From the NCBI RefSeq assembly GCF_000005505.3, contig NC_016133.3, forward strand, positions 2,232,001 to 2,296,000: 64,000 nt of DNA, written 5' to 3'. The notes under the pieces were generated by a model. The model ran no database searches, was not told the DNA's origin, and saw only the letters and a list, made by a program, of their open reading frames with translations. This document shows positions 12,799-22,108 of the stretch, one piece after another. The number at the start of each line of letters is the position of its first letter. Within the stretch, counting starts at the first letter, position 1. Origin of the DNA: Brachypodium distachyon. Its lineage: Eukaryota > Streptophyta > Magnoliopsida > Poales > Poaceae. Made by a program: the position numbers and the translations under genes.

Positions 12799-14733
12799 AT
12801 GCCCACTGCTCCAGCTTCCTCTGCGGCGGCGGCGGCCTCCTCCGTGATCTCCAAGCTCCACACGAGATGCCATTCCCTCTCCGCCATGAAGCAGCTCCAC
12901 GCGCACATCCTCCACCTCAACCACCACCGCCGCCGCCCCTTCCCCTACAACCACTTCCTCTCCAAGCTCCTCACCCTCTCCTCCTCCGCCGCCGCCGCCG
13001 ACTACGCGCTGCTCCTCCTCGCCGCGCACCCTGCCCCTACGGCCTTCTCCTACAACGTCACGCTCCGCTTCTTCGCGTCCACCCGCCCGCGCACCGCCCT
13101 CCGCCTCTTCCTCCGCATGCTCCGCGCCGCGCTCCGCCCGGACGCATACACGCTCCCGTTCCTCCTCCTCGCCGCGGCGCGCGCCCCGGAGCCGCCATTC
13201 GCGCGCTCCGCGCACGCGCTCCTCTGCAGGCTCGGGCTCCAGGCGCACGACCACACCGTGCACTCCCTCGTCACCATGTACTCCAACCTCGGCGACCCCC
13301 TTGCCGCGCGCAGGGTGTTCGACGGAATCCCCCGCCGGGACGTCGTCTCCTGGAACGCCATGATGAAGGCGTACGAGCGGGCGGGCATGGCAGCCGATGT
13401 GGCAAGGATGTTCCGTGACATGATCGATGAGGGTGCCGTGGCGCCCAATGAGGTGACCGTGGCCGTCGTGCTCGCCGCATGCAGGGATGCCGGGGACTTG
13501 GTGCTTGGTAGGTGGTTGGAGGAGTGGGTCAGGTCTGCGGAGATTGAGGTCGGGTCGCTCGTCGGCTCTGCTCTCGTCGGGATGTATGAGAAGTGTGGTG
13601 AGATGACAGAGGCACGGCGCGTGTTTGACGGCATCGCTCACAAGGATGTCGTCGCTTGGAATGCCATGATCACCGGGCAAGTATTGATAACGTCCACTTT
13701 CGTTCTTTCTTATAATCGGCAGTTAATAAATGTCGTCTTATCCGAGCTTTAAATCATTTTGTGTATGGTATTGCGATGATGCAGGTACGCGCAGAATGGC
13801 ATGTCCAAGGAAGCCATTGCTTTGTTTCACAGCATGAGGCAAGAAGGGGCAAGTCCAGATAAGATAACCTTGGTTGGAGTGCTCTCAGCCTGTGCTGCGG
13901 TCGGAGCTCTGGAGCTAGGCACTGAACTGGACGCCTATGCCTCACACAGAGGCCTCTACGGCAATGTCTACGTCGGGACTGCCTTAGTGGACATGTACTC
14001 AAAGTGTGGAGATCTTGACAAAGCCGTACAAGTGTTTGGGAAGCTGCCATGTAAGAATGAAGCTACATGGAATGCCTTGATCTGTGGGCTTGCCTTTAAT
14101 GGGAGAGGCCATGAAGCCATTCGGCAGTTTGAAGTCATGAGGAATGAGGAAGGGCTCCGGCCTGATGATATCACTTTTATAGGAGTCCTTTCTGCTTGTG
14201 TGCATGCAGGGTTACTGAAAGATGGCCGGCGGTGGTTCAACTCCTTGACATCCGAGTTTCAAATCATTCCCAAGATCGAGCACTACTCCTGCATGGTTGA
14301 TTTATTGGCACGTGCCGGACATTTAGAAGAAGCATGGGACTTCGTTGAGAAGATCCCTGGTAAGGCGGATGCAGTAATGTTGGGAGCTTTGCTTGCTGCT
14401 TGTAGGAAATGCAAGAATGTTGAGGTCAGTGAAAGGGTCATCAATAGGATCATGCAGCTGGAGCCCTCAAATTCGTGGAACTATGTGGTTTCGTCCAAGA
14501 TATATGCAAGCTCAGATAGATTGGATGACTCTGCAAAGATGAGAGGTCTGATGCGGGAGAGGGGTGTCAGCAAAATTCCGGGTTGCAGCTGGGTCGAGGT
14601 TAGTGGCAAAGTCCTTGAATTCTATGCAGGGGATGAATCGCAGCACGGGGCGGATGATATGTATCAGCTCCATGATATGCTGATTGATGAGATGAGACTG
14701 GAGGGTTATGTTCCAAATCTTGATCTGGTGTAG
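12799..14733 (+). CDS. Pentatricopeptide repeat (PPR) protein, PLS class with E motif
   Basis: Organelle RNA-binding protein of the PLS subfamily; such proteins act in C-to-U editing or other RNA processing in plastids or mitochondria. Two exons (12799-13676 and 13785-14733) give 608 residues. Motifs of about 35 residues recur, for example VSWNAMMKAYERAGMAADVA, VAWNAMITGYAQNGMSKEAI and TFIGVLSACVHAGLLKDGR. The C-terminus (IPGCSWVEVSGKVLEFYAGD) is an E/E+ region, and the protein ends without a DYW deaminase domain. The intron falls inside the codon pair for GY of NAMITGYAQNG and has a GC donor (GCAAGT). The start at 12799 is chosen as the first ATG of the long open frame. The first half is very GC-rich, as is usual for grass genes. 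The RNA target cannot be read from the sequence. Confidence 0.92.
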
Positions 14734-15448
14734 CACAAATCCCCAGAACCAGAAGCACATCAGCATTGCACTCTTGCTGAAATTTGCTTTCTGGATTGCT
14801 ATCATGTCTGCGGGGCTGTCAAGATGTTCATCGGAAAAGGAGTCCGCTGTTGTATTTTCTCAGGGGAGCAGCAACATCAGCTAAAATACTGAATATAATC
14901 GTCGGATGTTCAAGATGAACGTTGCTTCACATTCCTTCTGTATGACTGGATGGACTGTTTAAATTTACTCATCAAACAGGGATTTTCAAAATTTTGCAGC
15001 ATGCTAGATCATTAACAAAGGTCCACAGCAGAGGAGTCGCCAGGTCACCATCAAACCCTAAATCTCTCTCATCATGTTGCTGCTACTTCTCATACATCCC
15101 GTGCCAACTCGCCGCTGCAGCCGTAGTTTGGGGTATTCGCCGGCGCCTCACACCAGTTCCATCTCATCGTGGCATCACATCCCTGCTGTTCTCTCCACCC
15201 TGTCCGAAATCATGGACACTGGTTTTCGAGGTATGACGTTTAGTCATCAAGTGATAACTTAAACCAAACTAATTAACCTCCACAAATTTGTATGTTATTG
15301 TCGCAGATCTATGGCGGTACTCATTAGCTGGCTTACTGCCACTATAATCTGGAATATATACAAACTGTTTATCAACCACTTTTTCAACCTTTTTTGTAAA
15401 GTACGGAAGAAACTATGACCTGAACTTGAACTGACATGAGCTATTGGG
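14734..15448. other. PPR 3' flank
   Basis: Probable 3' UTR of the PPR gene, then unassigned DNA. Short open frames around 14994-15262 show no family motif. They could be an eroded 5' part of the invertase relic that follows, but I cannot support that. Confidence 0.4.
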
Positions 15449-16090
15449 CGAGATGCCCCTGAAGATATCATGTCCTGCATTCCTGCAATTGAGAACCATC
15501 AGTGGAGAATAATCACTGGCTGCGACCCCAGTAATGCCTGGTGGAGTTATCACAATGGAGGATCGTGGCCAGGTAATCTACTCTTCGCTTTTTTTTTTTG
15601 CAGATTATTTGACTCAGCATTCTTTACTGCAAAGTATTCTAGGAAAAGACCACTCATGTACAGGTGATCATGTCTAACCATGTGTTGAGTTTATCATCAC
15701 ATCTGCTCCTTGGTTGGTAAACCAGTTATTATCTGAAGGAAACTATTTTGCCCGAACAGTGATGACAACTGTAATATCAATTCAACAAACGATCAGTTAG
15801 CTTAGTTCTGTAATCGACCATGCCTTGTGCGTCAAGGTTTTTGTACTTTATTTGTTTTGTCAGAACGAAGTTTGAGATTCTGAAAGGGTGCGTGAAGATG
15901 TATGAACGAAACCACAACTAAACTGTCAGATGGCTCGAATTTTAACATCCTTACATGATTCATCTGCAGTTCAAGGACGGCTGGCCCGACCCGATTACTA
16001 CGGCGGCAAGCTGGGGAAGTTCATCGGCAAGCAGTCCAGGAAGGTCCAAACATGGTCCATCGCGTGATACCTCGTTGCAAGGATGATGCT
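15449..16090 (+). pseudogene. Alkaline/neutral invertase relic (C-terminal fragments)
   Basis: Alkaline/neutral invertases (GH100) hydrolyse sucrose in cytosol and organelles. Two pieces of their C-terminal region can be read. The first is EMPLKIS at about 15451, then after a frame change [14 protein letters not shown] and [11 protein letters not shown] up to 15571, ending at a GT donor. The second starts after an AG at 15969 with FKDGWPD. It then shifts frame to [20 protein letters not shown], followed by SIA, an in-frame TGA and YLVARMML. The exon between the two pieces and the whole N-terminal catalytic part are missing. At least two frame changes and one stop make this a decayed copy. Surviving splice signals suggest descent from an intron-containing gene. 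Confidence 0.8.
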
Positions 16091-16714
16091 GTAAGGCCCG
16101 TCAACTCATGATGATCTCCTTGGAGGATTGGGCTGTGAAGCCGACGATGAGACGATCGGCATCTTGGAATGCCTGAAAGTTGTAGGAACTAGCCACCCTC
16201 TGTTCGTAATATGACAGCACTGAAGAAAATTTTACTATCCAAAAAGGTTTATAGGAATGGTCTGTTGAAACTTGACAAAAGAAAAGACTCCAAAGTTGGC
16301 TGTAATTGTAGTTCGTCAGCTAGGACAGAGGTATATAAAGCAGATCAGCCTGGGAGCCGATGGAGCGAAGAAGGATCAGAGCACCCAACACGACGTTTTG
16401 TTACGCCGACGCGGAATCACCAAAAAAAAACAAGGCTCTATTGTACAACTCTGAAATGGCAACGGATCAGGAGGCTTCCATTGTTCTGGCAATTTCCATC
16501 TTCAGGATCAACAGTGCCAGAAAAGCAAAACACTGCTACGTACGTTGGATGGAAAGGATTACAGTCCCAAAAGCAAAAAGGTAGTACAGCCCAAGTTTGG
16601 TGGCACATCTCTCTACACAACTACAGATTATGAGATCTCCTACAGATTCAAGCTAGCTACTAGTAGCAGAATACATGTCATCCAGAGCTGATCAGTGGTT
16701 TGGTTTCTAGACTG
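16091..16714. other. Intergenic, nothing recognised
   Basis: AT-balanced DNA between the invertase relic and the convergent unknown gene. I see no motif, repeat or RNA gene; the downstream part is probably 3' UTR of that gene. Confidence 0.4.
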
Positions 16715-17826
16715 CTAGTCCCAGGTGCCGCTGAGCAGCGGCTTCACGTGCGCCACGTCGCCGAACATCTCCACCAGGTCCGAGCACCTTGCTCCTCCTC
16801 CGCCCTCCTCTGTTCCCGTCTCCGTGTGCAGCTCCAGCCCCAGCTCCTCCTCGACATCATCCGACGCCGAGATCAGCAGCAGCTCACACCCTTCATAGTT
16901 GAGCAAATCCGGCGGGTCAGCCGGCGCATACCGGTTCCCCCCAAACCTCTCCTTCAAGTGCTCCGGGAACTCGGCCTTCCGCTTCCCCTGCAAACCCCCA
17001 AACCCCCCACCACCGGAATTCTGCCCCTCGGGGTTCTTGATCTGCAGCACGAACGACGCCTCCGGCTCCACGTTCATGGCCTCCTGCGGCTCCCCAGCAC
17101 CGCCTTCTTCGCCGCCTTCGTCCTTGGAACAGGGGAGCTCGAGCTTGTACACGAGGTGCGTGTGGGCGGCGCGGCCGCCATGGCCGGAATGGTGGTGCTT
17201 GAGGATGCGGTAGACGCCCTCGCCGAGCGCCCGGGCCTCCGGCCGGTGCCGCTTGCCCCGGGTCTTGGTGTCGTAGTCTTCGCCCCTGAGCGCGTCCTTC
17301 ACGTCCTCGACGCTCGTGGTGACCAGCTCCACGTAGCCCCAGCTTGGCCGGCCCTGCTTCTTCTTCTTCTTCTTCTTCTTCTTCTTCTTCTTCCCCGGGT
17401 CCGGCAGGCTCTTCTTCCCCATCACGATCACCCGCAGCAGCGGCGCTTCCTCCATGTTCACCTCCTACAAACAACAAAGAATCAAATACATGTTTGGGGA
17501 GAATAAATCAAGGACTCAAGGTTGAAGAAGACCTCTTGGCCGTGGCCGCCTTCGGGTGCTTTCTTGTCATCACCATCGCCTGTCTTGCGTCTCTTGGTGC
17601 CCTCCTTGCCGGAGTCCGGCGACTGCTTGAGCTCGACGGCGGGGCGGTCGCGGCCCGGGGCGGACTCCGGGCGGAGGACGACGTACATCCGCTGGACGTC
17701 GTCGGGGCTGCGCGCCTCGTCGCGGTTCACCTTGGGACGGTAGAAGAAGAACACCTCGCCCTTCTCCTGGATCTCCACTGCTGCCGGGTCCGGCCTCGTC
17801 TTCTCCTCCGTGCCTTCTTGCCCCAT
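16715..17826 (-). CDS. Conserved-looking plant protein of unknown function
   Basis: I do not recognise the family. Two exons, 17826-17533 and 17464-16715, join in frame to 347 residues; the intron is only 68 bp with a weak donor (GTCTTC). The N-terminal part holds GEVFFFYRPKVNRDEA and DVQRMYVVLRPE, which read like a folded beta-rich segment, followed by a charged stretch. The second exon has a run of 12 lysines encoded by an AAG trinucleotide repeat, then WGYVELVTTSVEDVKDALRG, HTHLVYKLELP, FVLQIKNPEGQ and a Gly-rich loop. An acidic tail ends LLSGTWD. The lysine run may vary in length between accessions and could act as a nuclear or nucleolar signal. It is cytosolic or nuclear by default, since no signal peptide or membrane segment is seen. 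Confidence 0.75.
17353..17392. repeat. CTT/AAG trinucleotide microsatellite in coding sequence
   Basis: About 12 tandem CTT units (AAG on the coding strand) encode the lysine run of the unknown gene above. The neighbouring codons stay in frame. Confidence 0.9.
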
Positions 17827-18136
17827 GGCTGACCAGCTGCTTAACTTTCTCGCTCGATCGCTTGCTGCTGTCTTAGGAATTACGGAGTAGCAGTAGCTAG
17901 GATTCAGTGGATACATAAATCCATGGAGATGTCTATGCCTACGACGCGTGTGCGAGGTACGTGGCGCCCGGAAGCGTGTCTGGGCGCGGCGCTGTCTGAA
18001 CTCTGAAGGCAAGACGTACGAGGAGAACGGGCGGTCGACACGGGGCCTAGATGCACCGGCCTGCAGCGTGGGGAGGCGGTGGAACAGCAAAAAGAAGAGA
18101 AATAAATAAATTCCAAAAGAAAAGAAAAAATGAAAC

Positions 18137-18208
18137 TGTGGCTGCTGGGATTCGAGCCCAGGTCTCCACGGCCACAACGTGGAATTCTCACCACTAAACT
18201 ACAGCCAC
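18137..18208 (-). tRNA. trnH-GTG: tRNA-His (anticodon GTG)
   Basis: 72 nt, reading 18208 to 18137. The acceptor stem GTGGCTG pairs with CAGCCAC, followed by discriminator A. The anticodon stem is CCACG/CGTGG around the loop TTGTGGC, with GTG at 18175-18173. The T arm contains GGCTCGAATCCC. There is no intron. The 5' G-1 of tRNA-His is added after transcription, so its absence from the DNA is normal for a nuclear gene. It is an isolated gene, not part of a tRNA cluster. Confidence 0.96.
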
Positions 18209-18227
18209 TTCGTTGTAAATTTTGTAA

Positions 18228-18325
18228 CTCCCTCGTCATAACAAAAGATGTCTCAAGTCTGATCAAATTTGAATGCATCTATATACTAAGTCATGTCTAG
18301 ATAGAACATTTTTTGTTGGACCGAG
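18228..18325. mobile_element. Degenerate Stowaway-type MITE
   Basis: Starts CTCCCTCGTCATAACAAAAG and ends with the inverted partner TTTTGTTGGACCGAG. The internal sequence resembles the element at 37628-37751. Confidence 0.6.
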
Positions 18326-18822
18326 AAAATACAATTTGTTTATCTATACGCAGTGTCAAACGACGACCAGATATAAATGAGTTTTGACACTGAAGCGAGA
18401 GCGGGTAAGCAGTTTCTCTCAATGAATTACCTAGATTTTAATAATTCTTGCACAAAAGATTTAGTAATACTACTACGAGTATATAACTTAGGTTTGATTC
18501 ATTACAACTTCTTTGACGAATTAGAACAGAATATGTAATGTTTTAGCCACCAGGATGTAATTACTTACACGTGTTATGATGTAGAGACGCAAGTGAGAAT
18601 GTGAGATCCTACTCATATTTTTCTTTCTACCCCAACTCTCAAAACTTCAAGTCAAATTTTAAGTAAAAATTTGAACCAACAAATTATTATAGTCTAGAAA
18701 CGAAAGGATCCCACTCGATCGCATCCCTATTAAGGTGATGCATATGCTTGTTTTTGGACTAGTTAGAGAAACTTCTCTACCGGGTTCATGTGCACCTCGT
18801 GGTCTCGTGGCTCTGCATGTAT
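18326..18822. other. Intergenic AT-rich DNA
   Basis: No gene, RNA or repeat recognised. Confidence 0.4.
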
Positions 18823-18910
18823 TTCCTCTGTCCAAAATTTAAATGTATGTCATGTCTAGATGTATTCAAATTTTGACAAACTTGAGACATGTTTTGTTGG
18901 ACAGAGGGAG
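18823..18910. mobile_element. Stowaway-type MITE, short
   Basis: Inverted ends TTCCTCTGTCCAAAAT and TTGTTGGACAGAGGGAG, with TA after the right end. Same family as the elements at 18228 and 37628. Confidence 0.7.
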
Positions 18911-19488
18911 TAGTTCCATTCATGTTTGTCTCTAGCTAGTTTCTAACTCCGTCAATGTGTTCATGTTAATATTTTTTATGAAATATGAACAAAATTTAAA
19001 CTTGGACACTCAAATCACGTCAGTCATTTTCCAAAATTAATTAACAAATGCTATATGTAAATGTTCCGCCTGACGCGCTTGCCTGCCCTCTGTTCTACTC
19101 AAACTTCTCTTGCCACATACGGCCGGAGTATTAATTCAACAAAGAGAGACCGTCGCCTAGATAGTATTGGCCGTCTACATAGACAGACAATACCACCTGG
19201 GGTGTGGTCGTGTGGACGTCGAGAGCTGGCCGTCCTCCCAGCGTGGTCGCGTGGATGACGTACATAGTGTGGTCATTTTTATTTTATTTTGTAATTAAAA
19301 GCGCGCCTTTACATATTCAACAAAGAGAGCGGCCTGACGAGAGCTTTTCACCGGAGCCGCTTCCTACCTACCAGAGCCCAAAAATACATTATCAATCACG
19401 TTCGTTCCAACGTCAATTTCACATCCATTGATTATTACTAGCTTGTCCTATACATAGCACCATAACAAATATAATACGGATAAATTAT

Positions 19489-19600
19489 TTTCTCTGATCC
19501 TAAATTTTTGACTCAAATTTATTTAAATATAAATGTATTTATTCTTAAAAAACATTTAGATACATGTAATATTTTGACAACAATTTAGGATCGGAGGAAG
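19489..19600. mobile_element. Stowaway-type MITE upstream of the sulfotransferase
   Basis: Ends TTCTCTGATCCTAAAT and ATTTAGGATCGGAGGAAG are inverted. It is a close relative of the element in the ARF intron at 1689-1801 and lies about 190 bp before the sulfotransferase start codon. Confidence 0.75.
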
Positions 19601-19792
19601 TAACAGATAGCATCATAGCACTACCAGCAGACAGCACTACCAGCACTACCAGCAGACAGCACTACCAGTACTATACATATGGCCAGTGCACCCCTGGATT
19701 GGAATTGGAGCAGAGGATCTAACAAACGCTGAAACACATTTGCTATACCATTGATTTGGGAGACCAATCGAGTCGAGTAGCCTGCAGCAGCA

Positions 19793-21307
19793 ATGGCCAG
19801 TACTCCTCCCCCCAGTACTGCTCTAAGCAGCATCGGCCCCGTCCCGTTCAAGGACGTGGCCGGCGCCGGCGGCGAGGGACACCGCGGGGTGCCTCCGCCG
19901 GAGGAATTCTCCGGCACCGTCGCCGCCATGCCAACCACCAACATGCTGGGCTTCAAGCTGCACCGGCACCAGGACACCTGGGTGGTCGACGCGTGTCTCA
20001 CGGGCGTCCTCTCCGTGCAGCGCCGCTTTGCCCCGCGGCCCGGCGACGTGGTCCTCGCGAGCCCGCCCAAGTGCGGCACCACCTGGCTCAAGGCGCTCGC
20101 CTTCGCCGTCATGGCGCGGGCGGCGTACCCGCCGTCGCTGGCGAGTAACGAGGAGCACCCGCTCCTCCGGCTCAACCCGCACGCGTGCGTCCCTTTCTTG
20201 GAGGAGTTGTTCACCGTCGGCCAGGAGGCCAAGCTTGAGCTCCTGCCGTCGCCCAGGCTCATCAACACGCACATGCACCACTCTCTCCTGCCCCCCTCAC
20301 TCACTGGTAATCCCGACTGCAAAATCGTCTACGTATGCAGGTAAAACATCGTATATTCTGAGAATGTGCTGTATGAAGATATATATCACGATTGATTTAA
20401 TAAAATTAATTTGAAGTTGTACAAGTAGTTATTTTTCTAGAAATTTGATAATGTTCGATCAGGACAAATATAGAACATCATATACTTACAAACTGAGAGA
20501 GTAACTGATGTGCATATTATACTGGGTCTGAGTGTTCTGTAGCACGATTATTACTCCTCCGTCCCTAATTAATTGGCGCCAACTGTTTTGCAAAGAAATC
20601 CTGGTAAATTTTCGAAATAAACTTGCAATCCATGTTCTATTGGAACTTTTGCGAAAAAAACCTGTTGTTTTTCGAAATCAACGCGCGCTGTGGACTGCAT
20701 GTTTATTTCAGAAATTTACAGGTGTTTTTTTGCAAAACAGCCGGCGCCAACTAATTAGAGACGGACAGAGTACATGCGAATTTAATTTGCATTTTGCAGG
20801 GAGCCCAAGGATATGGTGGTTTCCCTGTGGCACTTTGCCAAAAGCATCATGCCGGAAGGCAGCAAGCACACGTTCTCGGACTTGTTCGAGGACGCTTGCA
20901 AGGGCGAGACCCCCAGCGGGCCCATCTGGGACCACACCCTGGGGTACTGGCGCGCGAGCAAAGCCCACCCGGACAGGGTCCTGTTCCTGAAATACGAGGA
21001 GATGCTGCTGGACCGGGCCGGCGCCGTGAGGGAGCTGGCCCGGTTCCTCGGCGTGCCGTTCTCGGCCGCCGAGGAAGCACAGGGGATGCCCGCGGACATC
21101 GTGGGGCTATGCAGCATTGAGACGATGAAGGGCCTGAGCGCGAACAGGACGGGCGTGGCCGGGCTGCTCGGGTTCAAGCATGAATCCTTCTTCAGGAAAG
21201 GGGTGGCTGGGGACTGGGCCAACCATATGACGCTTGAAATGGCCCGGCGGTTTGATGACATTGTGGAGGATAAGCTCCGTGGATCGGGACTGACCTTCAA
21301 GCCTTGA
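19793..21307 (+). CDS. Cytosolic sulfotransferase (SOT family)
   Basis: Transfers sulfate from PAPS to a small-molecule acceptor in the cytosol; plant acceptors include flavonoids, brassinosteroids, hydroxyjasmonates and glucosinolate precursors, and the acceptor here is unknown. Exons 19793-20340 and 20800-21307 give 351 residues. The PAPS 5'-phosphosulfate loop is PPKCGTTWLKAL (about residues 90-101). The catalytic histidine region is INTHMHHSLLP. The 3'-phosphate motif begins CREPKDMVVSLWHFAK across the exon junction. The C-terminal FRKGVAGDWANHMT corresponds to the RKGxxGDWK dimer/PAPS motif, with Ala at the final Lys position. The 459-bp intron contains a MITE. Many plant SOT genes are intronless, so the intron is a useful mark. 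Confidence 0.93.
20554..20770. mobile_element. MITE in the sulfotransferase intron
   Basis: 217 bp with long inverted ends (CTCCTCCGTCCCTAATTAAT at the left, its partner ending GACGGACAGAG at the right), flanked by TA on both sides. The inner arms also pair, including GGCGCCAACTGTTTTGCAAA with its complement. It can fold into a near-complete hairpin. Confidence 0.85.
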
Positions 21308-22108
21308 CTAGATGGGCCGGGAAGGATGTACTGTGTGCTTTTATTTTCTTCTACTGAGTTGGGGTATTGTTTACTGTTGCCTGTTGGGACACTAAACAAC
21401 GGGTTCATTCTAAGATGTTGTGTTAGTATCCAATAAACTTGATCAAACTTGTACTGCTATTTCAAAATGGATGGAGTACCACACTCCTGATAGAAGACTC
21501 TTGACTTTTTTTTACTCTATATAAACTGGGAGTTAGACTTAATTAATTTGGTGGTGATGGAAGAGAGACAAGCCAATTAGTTGGGTGGTGATGGAAGAGA
21601 CAGGCCACTGTCCTAGTTTTTTTTTTCAATGATGCATACCAGACGGAAAAATTTATGTATATAAAATTATACATTGCTCACTACCCACTATCCTTTTGAT
21701 TGGTAGGGTAGGTACATCTGGTGGGGTATATATATACAATTTTGTGCTGCTGATGCAACATATGTAGATCATCGCTGACTACTTGATTTAGAAACATATA
21801 GTCAAATGAAGCATGGCCTGGATCCATTTGAGTTGCGTAGAATGAAGAATCGATCAATGCACGCTAGCTATACCATGCCGTAGCAGTGGCAAAGTTTTTT
21901 TTAAAAAAAATTGCACAGTAGAAAAAAATTAAAACATACCAGCTAGCGTTGCCGTTTAGCTGCATCAGCAGCTTGGAGTTGGAGATTTTATATATAGAGC
22001 GACCCTGCCGCTAGCACCAAACCTCCACACAACTACACAAGTACTCGCTCACACACTTGCTCGCACAACAATCCATTTAGGAGATCTAGCTCGAAGCCAA
22101 CCACAACA
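21308..22108. other. Sulfotransferase 3' flank and NLR upstream region
   Basis: Includes the probable sulfotransferase 3' UTR and a short tandem repeat at about 21548-21608 (two copies of GGTGGTGATGGAAGAGA). The stretch near 21991 (TTTATATATAGAGCGACC) looks like a TATA box about 120 bp before the NLR start. Confidence 0.45.

Noticed and set aside
12549..13418. Long plus-strand open frame overlapping the PPR start
   Set aside because: It lies in another frame of the GC-rich PPR exon, is Pro/Arg-rich and lacks motifs; the PPR frame is clearly the coding one.
12796..13680. Minus-strand open frame of 294 codons opposite the PPR exon
   Set aside because: Low-complexity Glu/Gly/Arg composition from an antisense GC-rich exon; no family features.
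16700..17506. Plus-strand open frame opposite the unknown gene
   Set aside because: Leu/Pro/Arg-rich shadow; the minus-strand frame has the conserved-looking segments and joins across a short intron.
17482..18177. Minus-strand open frame running over the tRNA-His
   Set aside because: It starts inside the tRNA and is only open by chance upstream of the unknown gene's start codon at 17826.
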